Of a DNA stretch of 64,000 nt, positions 25,640-34,548 are shown one piece after another. Under the pieces are notes generated by a model. That model saw nothing but the letters and a program-made list of their open reading frames with translations, was not told the DNA's origin and searched no databases. The stretch is from assembly GCF_003318275.1 (NCBI RefSeq), contig NZ_QOCH01000015.1, positions 345,608 through 409,607 of the forward strand. Direction: 5' to 3'. The position numbers and the translations under genes were made by a program. The DNA is from Marinobacter sp. F3R11. GTDB taxonomy: Bacteria; Pseudomonadota; Gammaproteobacteria; Pseudomonadales; Oleiphilaceae. Each line of letters begins with the position of its first letter. Positions within the stretch are counted from its first letter, which is position 1.

Positions 25640-26514
25640 ACTGACCTCTCTTTTTTTGAAGCGGTTGAGCGCGCTTCTACTGAAGGAGCTTCTTCAAAAT
25701 AAAAAACACTGACGCCTGTTCTGAACGATTCCTTTGTTGATCCATCAACCTGACTACCTGACACATCGCGATCTTTTGGTCCGAGCCAGGAATCCATTTT
25801 TTCCAGTAAAGCCTGCGACTGCTCTGCTGCATGCGCACGCCACTCATCCATGACTTCCGGAGGAATGTTGTTATACGTCAATGTGCGCTGAAATAAGGGC
25901 TGTCCGCCGTCTTGACCACACACCAGGTTATGATCCACTGTGGCTATGAGATCTGATACATCCTCACCAAAAAACTGCAACATTTCCTTGCTGTCTTCGG
26001 CCGGCACATAAGCTCGTTTTATAAGGATCACTTTGCCGGTATCGCTATCCATCGATACCATCCCAACCCTCACCAACTCGTCCAGCACTGAACGCGGGGG
26101 CATATCTCCGCTGTACTTTTTCACCAGTTCGCTGAAACCCTGAACTCCGTCAGGTGCAAGCTTTGCGGGGAGGCCATCCGAATCCTGAAAAGCCGGGTCG
26201 TGCACCCAACCAGAAACAACGCGGGACGCACGGTTGGTGTGCAGAACCTCGAGTTTCTCCAGATGCTGGCCTGCAAGAATCTCGCGCTGACGTTTGACTT
26301 CCTTGCGCGTCAACCCGGTCATCACTGCCGCACCGGAATCTGTAGGTTTCCGCCTCCCGACAGGGAAATCCTCTATAGCCGCTTCCACATAGGCTCGTTT
26401 TACCAGTTCGGCAAACTCCCCATACGGGATACCGTTTCGCAATAGCAACCTCGCAAGAGGTCGCAAAATGCGGAACAAGGCCTTATGTAGTGTCGTGTTA
26501 TGCGGCTCACTCAT
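25636..26514 (-). CDS. DUF6502 family protein, putative regulator
   Basis: 292 aa. Opens with LFRILRPLARLLLRNGIPYGEFAELVKRAYVEAAIEDF, then a helix-turn-helix-like TDSGAAVMTGLTRKEVKRQREIL, which are the marks of DUF6502. The remainder is alpha-helical and ends in a variable tail. Role unknown; the HTH-like part suggests DNA binding. An inverted repeat overlapping a TATAAT element ends about 4 bases before the start codon, hinting at self-regulation and a near-leaderless transcript. First gene of the cluster with the short paralogue and the DUF5666 lipoprotein. Confidence 0.8.
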   Translation of the reverse strand: MSEPHNTTLHKALFRILRPLARLLLRNGIPYGEFAELVKRAYVEAAIEDFPVGRRKPTDSGAAVMTGLTRKEVKRQREILAGQHLEKLEVLHTNRASRVVSGWVHDPAFQDSDGLPAKLAPDGVQGFSELVKKYSGDMPPRSVLDELVRVGMVSMDSDTGKVILIKRAYVPAEDSKEMLQFFGEDVSDLIATVDHNLVCGQDGGQPLFQRTLTYNNIPPEVMDEWRAHAAEQSQALLEKMDSWLGPKDRDVSGSQVDGSTKESFRTGVSVFYFEEAPSVEARSTASKKERSV

Positions 26515-26517
26515 ATT

Positions 26518-26533
26518 TGGGATTATATTCCCA
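26518..26533 (-). promoter_or_regulatory. Inverted repeat around a -10 element at the DUF6502 gene start
   Basis: TGGGA-ATATAA-TCCCA on the minus strand: 5-bp arms flank and enclose a perfect TATAAT (26527-26522). Transcription from this -10 would begin almost at the ATG (26514), and there is no ribosome site between. No good -35 element is visible. Looks like an operator placed on the promoter. Confidence 0.4.
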
Positions 26534-26706
26534 TATTAAGGTATATAGCCATAGATGGTGCGAGGTAATCCAGGGAAAACTTCAGAATGCCCAGGAAGAC
26601 AGGCAAGCCAAAGTCTTTGACTGCGACGCAATGGCGATCCCGGAATGCATGGAATACTGACGGAGAGAACAGAGAAGAGTTGCGAAAAGCCGGGGGCGGC
26701 AAAAGC

Positions 26707-26733
26707 AAAAAACCGGGGGAGCGGCTCCCCCGG
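26707..26733 (-). terminator. Rho-independent terminator of the cbpA-cbpM operon
   Basis: Perfect 9-bp stem CCGGGGGAG/CTCCCCCGG with a 3-base loop, followed on the minus strand by TTTTTT. It begins 8 bases after the cbpM stop. Confidence 0.9.
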
Positions 26734-26740
26734 CCAAGAG

Positions 26741-27082
26741 TTAGTCTATCAGTTGCTGCAACCGGTGGTTGAGTCGTGCAACTTCCCGGCGCATTTCCTG
26801 AACTTCATCCAGAAGCTCCAGTGACATGGCCAGCCCTGGAAGATTCATTTTCAGGTCTCTTTGCAAGCGCCGGGCTTTATGCAGGCGGGCAAGTGCCGCC
26901 ACATCAAACTGCCACTGACGGGCCTCGGTTGAAGGCTCTACCGGCGTAATAATGCCGTAATTCACCAGCTTGATTACAAACTCCGCGTGGCACTCTCCCC
27001 GCTCGCACACCTCGTGAAGGGTATAGGTGCTGCCATCGGAGTCCATTACCTCAACGGTCAGAATACTGTCTTTATCACTCAT
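26741..27082 (-). CDS. cbpM: Chaperone modulator CbpM
   Basis: 113 aa MerR-like small protein that binds and inhibits the DnaJ homologue CbpA. Shows an N-terminal strand region, a winged-helix segment (LHEVCERGECHAEFVIKLVNYGIITPV), FDVAALARLHKARRLQRDLKMNLPGLAMSLELLDEV and a C-terminal coiled helix. It lies 15 bases after cbpA, the normal arrangement, and is followed by a strong terminator. Confidence 0.93.
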   Translation of the reverse strand: MSDKDSILTVEVMDSDGSTYTLHEVCERGECHAEFVIKLVNYGIITPVEPSTEARQWQFDVAALARLHKARRLQRDLKMNLPGLAMSLELLDEVQEMRREVARLNHRLQQLID

Positions 27083-27097
27083 CCCTTACTCTCCCCT

Positions 27098-28057
27098 TCA
27101 CAGATGGAGTTTGCTGCGTGGATCGAAGTTCTTCTCGGCTTCTGCGAGCTGTTCGTAGAGTTTTTCTGCCTCCGCGGAATGCTGCTCCGGTATGGCAATC
27201 TGGAGAACAACTATCTGGTCACCCGGGTGTTTTCCAGGAAGCCCTTTACCCTTGAGTCGAAGCTTGCGACCGGAGGAGGTTCCTTTTGGCACTTTTACAT
27301 TCACTCTGGAACCGACAGTCGGCACCATGATTGTCGCACCCAAAGCTGCTTCCCAGGGAGTCACCGGAACAGTCAGGACAATATCCCTGCCTTCAACACT
27401 GAACAGCGGATGAGGCGCCAACTCGACTTCAATCAGCAAATCGCCGGGTTCACCACCGCCGATACCCGGGGAACCCTGTCCTTTCAGGCGCAGATGCTGC
27501 CCTTCACGCATGCCAGCGGGAATTTTCACTTTCAGGGTTTTCTTACGTGCAATTATGCGGCCCTTGTCATCGGCCTCATGAACAGTGAAGGAAACCTGCT
27601 TCTCGCATCCATTAAATACTTCTTCCAGAAACAATGGCAACCGGGAGAGAACATCTTCACCGCGCATGCGCACGCTGCGCCGGTAACCACCAGCACTATG
27701 CCTGCCAGCCTGACCACCACCAAACATCTGTTCAAAAAAGTCACTGAACTGCCGGGAATCCGCATCGGTGTAACCTCCACCGCCAAATCCGGATTCGCTC
27801 TGCCAGCCCGGAGGCGGCTGGAAGGAGCCATCAGCCTGGGGACCGTACTTGCGCAACTGGTCGTATTCTGCACGCTTTTCCGGGTCCTTTAATACTTCGT
27901 AGGCCTCGCCAAGCTCCTTGAACTTCTCGCCGGCATCATCCTCTTTGCTGACATCCGGGTGATACTTCCGGGCCAGTTTTCTGTAGGATTTTTTGATTTC
28001 CTCGGGGGAGGCAGACTCGCTCACACCGAGCACGGCGTAATAGTCTTTGAAATCCAT
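27098..28057 (-). CDS. cbpA: DnaJ-type co-chaperone CbpA
   Basis: 319 aa. J-domain (1-70) with HPD at 33-35, a Gly-rich stretch (about 75-130), then two beta-sandwich substrate-binding domains and a C-terminal dimerisation region. The zinc-finger repeats of true DnaJ are absent, as in CbpA. Works with DnaK in the cytoplasm and is kept in check by CbpM encoded next. Length fits the family. Confidence 0.95.
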   Translation of the reverse strand: MDFKDYYAVLGVSESASPEEIKKSYRKLARKYHPDVSKEDDAGEKFKELGEAYEVLKDPEKRAEYDQLRKYGPQADGSFQPPPGWQSESGFGGGGYTDADSRQFSDFFEQMFGGGQAGRHSAGGYRRSVRMRGEDVLSRLPLFLEEVFNGCEKQVSFTVHEADDKGRIIARKKTLKVKIPAGMREGQHLRLKGQGSPGIGGGEPGDLLIEVELAPHPLFSVEGRDIVLTVPVTPWEAALGATIMVPTVGSRVNVKVPKGTSSGRKLRLKGKGLPGKHPGDQIVVLQIAIPEQHSAEAEKLYEQLAEAEKNFDPRSKLHL

Positions 28058-28281
28058 TGAACTCCTCGCATCTAGTCAAAGATTGTTCCCTGGTTATATA
28101 TAATCGGCGCAAATGGTGGAAATACAAGCTTAAGCCTGTGCTTTCGCAGATATAATAGCCCTGACTTGAGCTAAAGCAGATATTCGAAGAAAAGGGTAAC
28201 CGGAAACACCGGCGGAGCTGGCGAATATGGCTGTTAACGAGGGCATTCAACCTGCCGAGATTCTGTAAACCGGCGAGCTGT

Positions 28282-28308
28282 GATAGGGTTCCAAAGCTCG
28301 AACCTATC
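28282..28308 (+). other. Stem-loop in the ytoQ leader
   Basis: GATAGG-(G)-TTC pairs with GAA-CCTATC across an 8-base loop, with one bulged G. It is 27 bases before the ytoQ ATG. It may be an RNA leader structure or an operator; no T-run follows. The rest of the divergent gap 28058-28335 has AT-rich stretches (TATATAAT near 28096, TATAAT near 28152) that could be -10 elements for either direction. Confidence 0.35.
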
Positions 28309-28335
28309 TTATCCATCTAATTTCAGGAAAACTCC

Positions 28336-28779
28336 ATGATCTGGACTGTTTACCTCTCTGGCGAAATCCATACCGACTGGCGTGAGCAGATTCAGGCCGG
28401 GGCAAAAGACGCCTGGCTGCCTGTGGAATTCACATCGCCTGTCACCGATCACGAGTCCAGCGATGCGGCGGGGGACATACTGGGCAAACCGGAAACTGCA
28501 TTCTGGCGGGATCACCAGTCATCCAAAGTCAATGGCATTCGCACCAAAACGCTACTGGAGCAGTGTGATCTGGCCATTATCCGCTTCGGCGACAAGTACA
28601 AACAGTGGAACGCTGCTTTTGATGCCGGCTTCTGTGCCGCTATGGGCACGCCTTACATCACTTTGCACGCCGATGACATTATCCACCCGCTGAAGGAAGT
28701 AGACGCATCCGCCATGGCCTGGGCACAGACTCCCGAGCAGGTTGTTGAGATTCTGAAGTACATTACAACAGCACAGTAA
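28336..28779 (+). CDS. YtoQ family protein
   Basis: 147 aa. Starts WTVYLSGEIHTDWREQI and contains GKPETAFWRDHQSSKVNGIRTKTLLEQCDLAIIRFGDKYKQWNAAFDAG, the YtoQ family pattern. The fold resembles nucleoside 2-deoxyribosyltransferase-like proteins; function is not established. A single gene, divergent from cbpA and convergent with the DUF3010 gene. Confidence 0.88.
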   Translation: MIWTVYLSGEIHTDWREQIQAGAKDAWLPVEFTSPVTDHESSDAAGDILGKPETAFWRDHQSSKVNGIRTKTLLEQCDLAIIRFGDKYKQWNAAFDAGFCAAMGTPYITLHADDIIHPLKEVDASAMAWAQTPEQVVEILKYITTAQ

Positions 28780-28815
28780 GAGCAGACCGGCCGTCTGGTG
28801 AAATAGCAGCAATTG

Positions 28816-29247
28816 CTATTTCGCCAGGTGGCCAACATAAGCTGAAACAAACGCGGTTTCCTGAAACACCTTCAGGCCAGTCTCTGAAAATGGAACAGGC
28901 ATGGGACTGGAGGCCAGCGTCGATTTGATGGTAGCTGGCGAAAGCAGAACAACCTCAACGTCAGTATCAGGCATTAACTGAATAGCGGCCTCCATCTTGA
29001 AACTGATCGCGCCGCCAGCAAACTTGCCTTTAGGCATGCGCTCTTTGATAGCAACTTTTTTTACACCGTGCCCGGCCAGAAACTCCGCAAAAGACGCCTG
29101 AAACTGTTGCAGGTCTTCGCGCGAGTGATTCTTCCTGAGCGTAATTTTGCGGACCCTGGTCTCCGGCAAGGTGAACTGCCCCATATCCAGGCTCAGCAAA
29201 CACACCACCGCATCACTGCCGCTCAGTTCAACACCACAAATAAGCAT
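28816..29247 (-). CDS. DUF3010 family protein
   Basis: 143 aa. ATG 29247 is chosen (AGAGGTG site upstream). Shows the DUF3010 course: MLICGVELSGSDAVVCLL, KNHSREDLQQFQASF, IKERMPKGKFAGGAISFKMEAAIQL, and a terminal FQETAFVSAYVGHL. An RNase H-like fold is suggested by the opening strands and acidic residues; function unknown. It follows the SEC-C protein gene by 10 bases. Confidence 0.87.
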   Translation of the reverse strand: MLICGVELSGSDAVVCLLSLDMGQFTLPETRVRKITLRKNHSREDLQQFQASFAEFLAGHGVKKVAIKERMPKGKFAGGAISFKMEAAIQLMPDTDVEVVLLSPATIKSTLASSPMPVPFSETGLKVFQETAFVSAYVGHLAK

Positions 29248-29257
29248 AGCCACACCT

Positions 29258-29602
29258 CTAGGCACAACACTTCTTGAATTTAAGACCGCTACCGCAACTG
29301 CAGGGATCGTTCCTGGAGGGCAGCTTTACCTGTGTGACTGTGCCACCCTTATTCAGCATGGCCGTAAGCTCAGCAACAGACTCAACAGAGCCCTCGCTGG
29401 TATCAAGCGTAATGTCTGCGTACAACTGAGCATCTGCTACCAAAGCTTCAATCTGCTGTTTGCGGGCTTTACTGGTAACCACAAGCTTCAACGGAAATTT
29501 CTTGCTACCACTTTTCTTGCTGGCGTTAGTCTGAAAGCCGCCATAGGCCGTGTGATGCTGGCGCGCATCCTGCCGGCCCTTGAAAAAAAATTTGTCTGAC
29601 AT
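29258..29602 (-). CDS. PBPRA1643-type SWIM/SEC-C metal-binding protein
   Basis: 114 aa. The C-terminus RNDPCSCGSGLKFKKCCA is the SEC-C zinc-binding motif as found at the end of SecA. The N-terminal part (MSDKFFFKGRQDARQHHTAYG) matches the small PBPRA1643 family. Function unknown. Likely in one transcript with the DUF3010 gene. Confidence 0.9.
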   Translation of the reverse strand: MSDKFFFKGRQDARQHHTAYGGFQTNASKKSGSKKFPLKLVVTSKARKQQIEALVADAQLYADITLDTSEGSVESVAELTAMLNKGGTVTQVKLPSRNDPCSCGSGLKFKKCCA

Positions 29603-29654
29603 ACTGGGATCCCGAGGTATGGGAGAAGGAAAGGAGCGACTAGAATACCACCGG

Positions 29655-30260
29655 CTAGCACCTTGAGGCGATCAGCAAAAACACCGGGTAGTTGCCAGTT
29701 TCCCTCTCAATCATACTCGCAGACACCACCTCTGCATCGTCAAAGCCGGCCTGCCTGGCAGCAGAGGCAATCTCCCCCCGGTCAAACCCGAAATGGAATA
29801 CCCCTGTGTCTTCGGTATGGAAAGAGCCGTCTTCCTTATCCAGATCGGATATGGCAATAAACCCGCCGGGTTTTACCAACTCATAAAAACGCCTGAACAT
29901 GGATTCTACGTCACGTACGTGGTGCATGGTCATGGAGGATATGACACCATCGAAACGCTCCTCCATCGTCTGTTTCTCCAGATCCAGCTCCCGAATCTCC
30001 AGCTCACAAGCCAGCTTGCCCTGCTTCTCCGCCAGCTGCCTGTTCATGGACGGCGAGATATCCACTGCCGTGATCTTTTTCACATGAGGCGCAATGCGTT
30101 CCAGCAACAATCCTGTTCCGGAACCAAAATCCAGCAGGTGCATAGCCGGCACAAGCTCCGCCTTTTCAAGGATGGTGTTGGCGATGTTGCTTACATTATC
30201 GACACGGGCAGGGCTTTGTTCGTATACCTGAGCCTTGTGGGCAAAAAAATCGTTACTCAT
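29655..30260 (-). CDS. Class I SAM-dependent methyltransferase
   Basis: 201 aa. ATG 30260 has a GAGGTG site; a GTG six bases further upstream is less likely. Motif I LLDFGSGTGLLLERI, acidic loop AVDISPSM, and the VISSMTMHHVRDVESMFRRFYELVKPGGFIAISDLD segment define a Rossmann methyltransferase similar to those acting on small molecules. Substrate unknown. Confidence 0.88.
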   Translation of the reverse strand: MSNDFFAHKAQVYEQSPARVDNVSNIANTILEKAELVPAMHLLDFGSGTGLLLERIAPHVKKITAVDISPSMNRQLAEKQGKLACELEIRELDLEKQTMEERFDGVISSMTMHHVRDVESMFRRFYELVKPGGFIAISDLDKEDGSFHTEDTGVFHFGFDRGEIASAARQAGFDDAEVVSASMIERETGNYPVFLLIASRC

Positions 30261-30306
30261 AAACACCTCGAATGTGCAGTATTCTCTGATACCCGGGGGG
30301 GGGAGG

Positions 30307-30675
30307 TTAGCTCAACGCATCAGGCACCAGGCAGTTAATCAACGTGATCGAAAGGTCCCGGAAAACTGCATCCGAAGATACTGTGTCCGGAAAGCGGTCG
30401 TATACCCCTCGCCTGCAAGTGGATGTGCGCGTCTCAGCCTTCCTGACACAAGTGGCATATGCTTCAGACCCATCTGCCCGACCTGTGGCTTTCTCGCAAA
30501 GAGAAGGCACCTGCGTAATAATCCAATCCGCCGCCATACCAAGCTCAACGGGATTGGATTCCAGGTTGGTGAACCTTTCAGCACCAGCCACTTGCGGCTG
30601 CTCACGGGACTGATCCCAGAGAACAAACACCAGTGCGGCAGAAACCAGAGCGACAGTAACAACCGGGAATTTCAT
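30307..30675 (-). CDS. Unrecognised exported or anchored protein
   Basis: 122 aa. ATG 30675 has an AAAGG site 5 bases upstream. A hydrophobic N-terminus (about 3-20) is followed by a soluble part with four cysteines (LCEKATG, ATCVRK, STCRRG, INCLVP), which could form two disulfides in the periplasm. Family not recognised. Its ATG overlaps the ATG region of the divergent LemA-like gene. Confidence 0.65.
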   Translation of the reverse strand: MKFPVVTVALVSAALVFVLWDQSREQPQVAGAERFTNLESNPVELGMAADWIITQVPSLCEKATGRADGSEAYATCVRKAETRTSTCRRGVYDRFPDTVSSDAVFRDLSITLINCLVPDALS

Positions 30676-32920
30676 GAAAGCCTTTATGGGACTAAGTGGT
30701 AAACAAATCATTATAACGCTGCTGGGGCTGGCCTGTCTGGCGGGTTCGTATTACCTCATGCAAACCGGGCTCGACGAGCTTAGCCATGCGCGCCAGATGG
30801 AACGTATGCCACAAACCCCCATTGCAGCACTGACCAGAGGGCCCTATGTCATTGCCGGCGAAGCCGAAAAAGCTCCAGACATACTGATCACACCCTACTC
30901 CGGCTCCGAAGCCCTTTACTATCGCTACAAGCTTGAGGAGGAATACAGGGATTCAGACGGCGACTTACGCAGGCGAACACTCGAATCCGGGCAGCAGGGC
31001 GTGGACTTTCTGATACAAGACCCCAGCGGCAAGGTGACCATTGCACCAGGCCATGACCTGTCAGAGATTGAGTGGAACCTTGAACGCACCTACAGTTCGC
31101 GGAGCGGAAACAAGATCTACTCGGAATGGGCACTGAGGCCTGGCGAGAACCTGCGGGTAATCGGGCGCTATGATCACGAGAACAAGAAAATGGTGTTTAC
31201 CGGCCTGGAAGACTTCAGTCTGCCAGCGCTGGTTTCAGGCTTCACACTGGATATTGACGGAGGGGGCCGACTGTTCAGTGCTGCTATCAGGATCTCCATT
31301 GCCACCGGCTTGCTGGCTCTGGGCGTGGCCCTGCTGCTGATAGCCGTAAAAATACACCGCTTCTGGGTGTACGTGTGGATAATGAGCCTGGCCGTCTCGG
31401 GAACTCTATCTGTTCTGGGCGTAACCAGGCTGAACCAGGAATGGCAGGGAATCGCCACACTTTACGAATCCCGCTATCAATACCTCAACGCTGGCGCGGA
31501 CCAAGGCGAGAACACCCCACTTGTACTTGCGGATCTAAGCGCCTTGCGACAGCTAATTCAAGAAAGTACCAGCGGATGGCTTGACCGGTGGAAATACAGA
31601 GCCCTTGTCGAAAAGCGCCTGCCCATGCCGGAACTGGATACCAGCACTGCAGAAAAAGCGAGACAAATCGTTGAAAGCCAGCCGGATATCAGGTTTCAAC
31701 ATGCGTGGACAAGCATGGGGCTTTCAGCGGCAAGTTCAGTATTGGCCATCATGCTCATTCTGGTCGCATTACGCACTGTCAAACTGAAGCGTCTGATAGA
31801 AGCTGTACCTACCTCAAGCACCGAAGGTCTGAGTTTCGGGCTTTCTGAACTGAAGGCGATGGTAGATGTGGATGATGCATTCCCCCCGATTCGTGACCCG
31901 CTTCGCAACGAGAAATGCGTGGCTTACGACTACACAGTTGAAGAGAAACGGGGCTCCGGGAAAGACGCAAAGTGGCATACCGTAGAACACCAGGAAAAAC
32001 GGGTACCCTTCTGGCTGGAAGACAACGAAGGCCGGGTATTGGTCTATCCCGAGGGTGCCCGCATCGCCTATCCGAAACACCACTCAGAAATCCGTGACAA
32101 TAAACGCTATACCGTCCGGTTTCTGGACACGCTGGTCAATGTTTATTGCCTTGGGTTTGCGGGACTCGACCGTAAGCAGCCGGACCGTCTGGCCATGCAA
32201 AAGGATGGAGACTCCCCCTTTCTTATCTCCACGAAAGAGGAAGAAGACATCATACTTTCACAAGGTGCCGGCGGCCTGACGGGCACAGCCGTGAGCCTTG
32301 GCCTGTTCCTGTTTTCCGCTACTGTCCTGCTGGCTGCTGACGGCAGTTTCAGCCCGGACAACCTTATGTTTTCTGCTCTGGCTGTGCCATTGGTACTCTG
32401 TGCTTACCTGGGCGTTTTGCACTATAACGATATCGTTTTCCTGAAAAACCGTGTCGACAGGGCCCGCGCCAACATCGACACCATACTCCAGCAACGCCAT
32501 GACCTGTGGCCCAACCTTGAAAAAGTGGTAACAGCGTCATTGGCGCATGAGAAAACCCTGCTCCAGGCCATTGCCAGCCTGCGAAACGCCAACCCTGTGG
32601 AAGTGAATTCTGTAGAACAGATGGACAAACTGATACGTGTTGAAAAACAGGTAACCACAACGCTACTGGCCCGGATAGAGGGCTACCCGGACCTGAAAAA
32701 CAACACCGTGATCAGCAGGTTTATGAACATAATGAATGAGACAGAGAACTATCTGGCGCTGCTAAGGAACAGCTACACCGAAAGCGTGATGATCTACAAC
32801 ACCCGCATCCAGTCCTTTCCGGACCTGATTCTGGCGAAGCTGTTCCGGTTCAGGCAATTTACCAGTAACCCAGCAACTTCCACCAGAGGCCGCCAACGAC
32901 TACCCAAATGGTCAGATTGA
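30674..32920 (+). CDS. Large LemA-like protein with GIDE-like domains
   Basis: 748 aa inner-membrane protein. After an N-terminal helix comes a domain (about 55-185; YSGSEALYYRYKLEEEYRDSDG, LIQDPSGKVTIAP) resembling the membrane-associated GIDE domain. A pair of helices (about 205-265), another soluble part and a helix (about 350-370) follow. A second GIDE-like domain (about 405-520; LRNEKCVAYDYTVEEK, WLEDNEGRVLVYPEGA) and two helices lead to a LemA domain (about 590-735; RARANIDTILQQRHDLWPNL, LLRNSYTESVMIYNTRIQSFPDLILAKLF). No RING domain is present. ATG 30686 is a possible alternative start. The 3' end overlaps the convergent SLC13 gene by 62 bases. Function unknown. Confidence 0.78.
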   Translation: MKAFMGLSGKQIIITLLGLACLAGSYYLMQTGLDELSHARQMERMPQTPIAALTRGPYVIAGEAEKAPDILITPYSGSEALYYRYKLEEEYRDSDGDLRRRTLESGQQGVDFLIQDPSGKVTIAPGHDLSEIEWNLERTYSSRSGNKIYSEWALRPGENLRVIGRYDHENKKMVFTGLEDFSLPALVSGFTLDIDGGGRLFSAAIRISIATGLLALGVALLLIAVKIHRFWVYVWIMSLAVSGTLSVLGVTRLNQEWQGIATLYESRYQYLNAGADQGENTPLVLADLSALRQLIQESTSGWLDRWKYRALVEKRLPMPELDTSTAEKARQIVESQPDIRFQHAWTSMGLSAASSVLAIMLILVALRTVKLKRLIEAVPTSSTEGLSFGLSELKAMVDVDDAFPPIRDPLRNEKCVAYDYTVEEKRGSGKDAKWHTVEHQEKRVPFWLEDNEGRVLVYPEGARIAYPKHHSEIRDNKRYTVRFLDTLVNVYCLGFAGLDRKQPDRLAMQKDGDSPFLISTKEEEDIILSQGAGGLTGTAVSLGLFLFSATVLLAADGSFSPDNLMFSALAVPLVLCAYLGVLHYNDIVFLKNRVDRARANIDTILQQRHDLWPNLEKVVTASLAHEKTLLQAIASLRNANPVEVNSVEQMDKLIRVEKQVTTTLLARIEGYPDLKNNTVISRFMNIMNETENYLALLRNSYTESVMIYNTRIQSFPDLILAKLFRFRQFTSNPATSTRGRQRLPKWSD

Positions 32921-34328
32921 CCAGGCTCATTATAAATCCGGCTTTCCACCACTCACTCAACCCGACATAGCCGGAGCCGAAGATAACTGGCGATGTGCCC
33001 GTGGCGTAATGGGTTAGCGTCATCATAATGGATGAGGTGGCAGCCATCATCAGCACGAAAGCCATGGGCGGGGCACCCAGGCTGAGGCCAACCACCAGAA
33101 AGGCCCCCATCATGGCGGTAATATGGGCTGTGGTACTGGCAAAGAAGTAGTGGGAATACAGAAACACCAGAATCAGGAGCGCGGTGGAGGCAGGCCACGC
33201 CAGCCCCGTGCTGACGATGCCACTCTGGATAGCGCCCGAGAACCATTCAATTACCCCCAACTCGTTAAGTTGAGAGGCCATCATCACCAGTGCGCCGAAC
33301 CAGACAAGGGTATCCCAGGCACTTTTTTCGGACAGTACATCCTTCCAGTTCAATACACCCGTAACCAACAGGATCGACAAACCCACAAAGGCTGTCGTGG
33401 TTGCATTCAGTTTGAACGAAGCACCCAAAATCCACGCCGGTACATCTGCCCATAACAATAGCAAAACAACAAATACACCGAGCATGATGCCTTCATCGCG
33501 CGTGAGCTTTCCCAGTTTTTCGAGGCGCTCACGGGCAAAGTTCACCGCATCCGGAGTCGATTTGATCTCCGGCGGGTACATCATGTAAATCACCAGTGGC
33601 ATCAGAGCAATAGCCACGACGCCTGGCAAAAGCATCGCAAGGGCCCAGGTCGTCCAGCTCAGGCTGATTGCAGCTCCCGTAGCATCAGCGATTAATTTCA
33701 CGGTTAGCGGGTTAGGCGCAGTGGCGGTAATGAACATAGCAGAGGTTATAGGGTTGGCATGGTAGTTAACCAGCGCAAGATACTTACCAATCTTATTGGT
33801 ATTGCCATCGTCCGGCGTGCAGCCAAAACTCTTTGCAATGGACAGCATAATCGGGTGAATAATGGCTCCCCCACGAGCTGTATTGCTGGGCGTAACCGGC
33901 GCTATAACCAGCTCCGAAAGGGCCAGACCATAACCAATACCAATCGTCCGTTTACCAAACATGGCAATAAAATAGTAACCAATCCGCTCTCCGAGCCCGG
34001 TCTTGATCAACCCCCTGGAAATCATGATGGCTATAGCTATAAGCCAGATCAGCGAGTTGCTGAAACTACCCAGAGCATCACGAATTGCCGTACCCGGGTT
34101 GTCACTGGTCACACCACTGGCAGCTACCACCGTAATCGCCACTATGGAAATAGCGCCAATCGGCATCGCCTTGCCAATGATGGCTGCAATCGTCGCCACG
34201 AAAATAGCCAGCATCAGCCAGCCCTGAGCTGACACACCCTCAGGCGTGGGGATAAACCAGATCGCAACCCCGATGAAAATCGCAACAAGCGCCGGCCATG
34301 GACGGAAATCAGGTGTAGCTGATGGCAT
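32859..34328 (-). CDS. SLC13/DASS-family anion transporter
   Basis: 489 aa, about 11-12 membrane helices. ATG 34328 follows AAAGGA. Family marks: PVTPSNTARGGAIIHPI, VNYHANPITSAMFITATAPNP (SNT-like substrate motif region) and the late THYATGTSPVIFGSGY. DASS proteins import di- and tricarboxylates or sulfate with sodium; the exact substrate is open, with C4-dicarboxylates likely. Divergent from ovoA; end overlaps the LemA-like gene. Confidence 0.9.
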   Translation of the reverse strand: MPSATPDFRPWPALVAIFIGVAIWFIPTPEGVSAQGWLMLAIFVATIAAIIGKAMPIGAISIVAITVVAASGVTSDNPGTAIRDALGSFSNSLIWLIAIAIMISRGLIKTGLGERIGYYFIAMFGKRTIGIGYGLALSELVIAPVTPSNTARGGAIIHPIMLSIAKSFGCTPDDGNTNKIGKYLALVNYHANPITSAMFITATAPNPLTVKLIADATGAAISLSWTTWALAMLLPGVVAIALMPLVIYMMYPPEIKSTPDAVNFARERLEKLGKLTRDEGIMLGVFVVLLLLWADVPAWILGASFKLNATTTAFVGLSILLVTGVLNWKDVLSEKSAWDTLVWFGALVMMASQLNELGVIEWFSGAIQSGIVSTGLAWPASTALLILVFLYSHYFFASTTAHITAMMGAFLVVGLSLGAPPMAFVLMMAATSSIMMTLTHYATGTSPVIFGSGYVGLSEWWKAGFIMSLVNLTIWVVVGGLWWKLLGYW

Positions 34329-34548
34329 CACAACAATCCTTTGATAGTTTTGGCAAATGACACTATTCCAATCAATTGATTTGAATCAGGCAGGAACAAC
34401 GATAGGCTATGCCTTGACGCACTTTGCTGCAAATAATCTGGCGGGGCACCCGGCATTCGGCTTATGTGATAGCCGGAGTACACTGGCACACGGTGCCCGC
34501 AACCGTATTCATAGCTGAACCAACACAGAAAAAGGGACGCGTTCGAGC

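Noticed and set aside
26587..26772. Small basic open frame (61 codons) on the plus strand
   Set aside because: It reads through the cbpM terminator into the 3' end of cbpM, with only a weak ribosome site. The first 45 residues look fairly natural, so a small gene is not excluded, but support is insufficient.
26987..27892. Open frame of 301 codons on the plus strand
   Set aside because: Antisense to cbpA and cbpM, which are clear by homology; no domain is visible in it.
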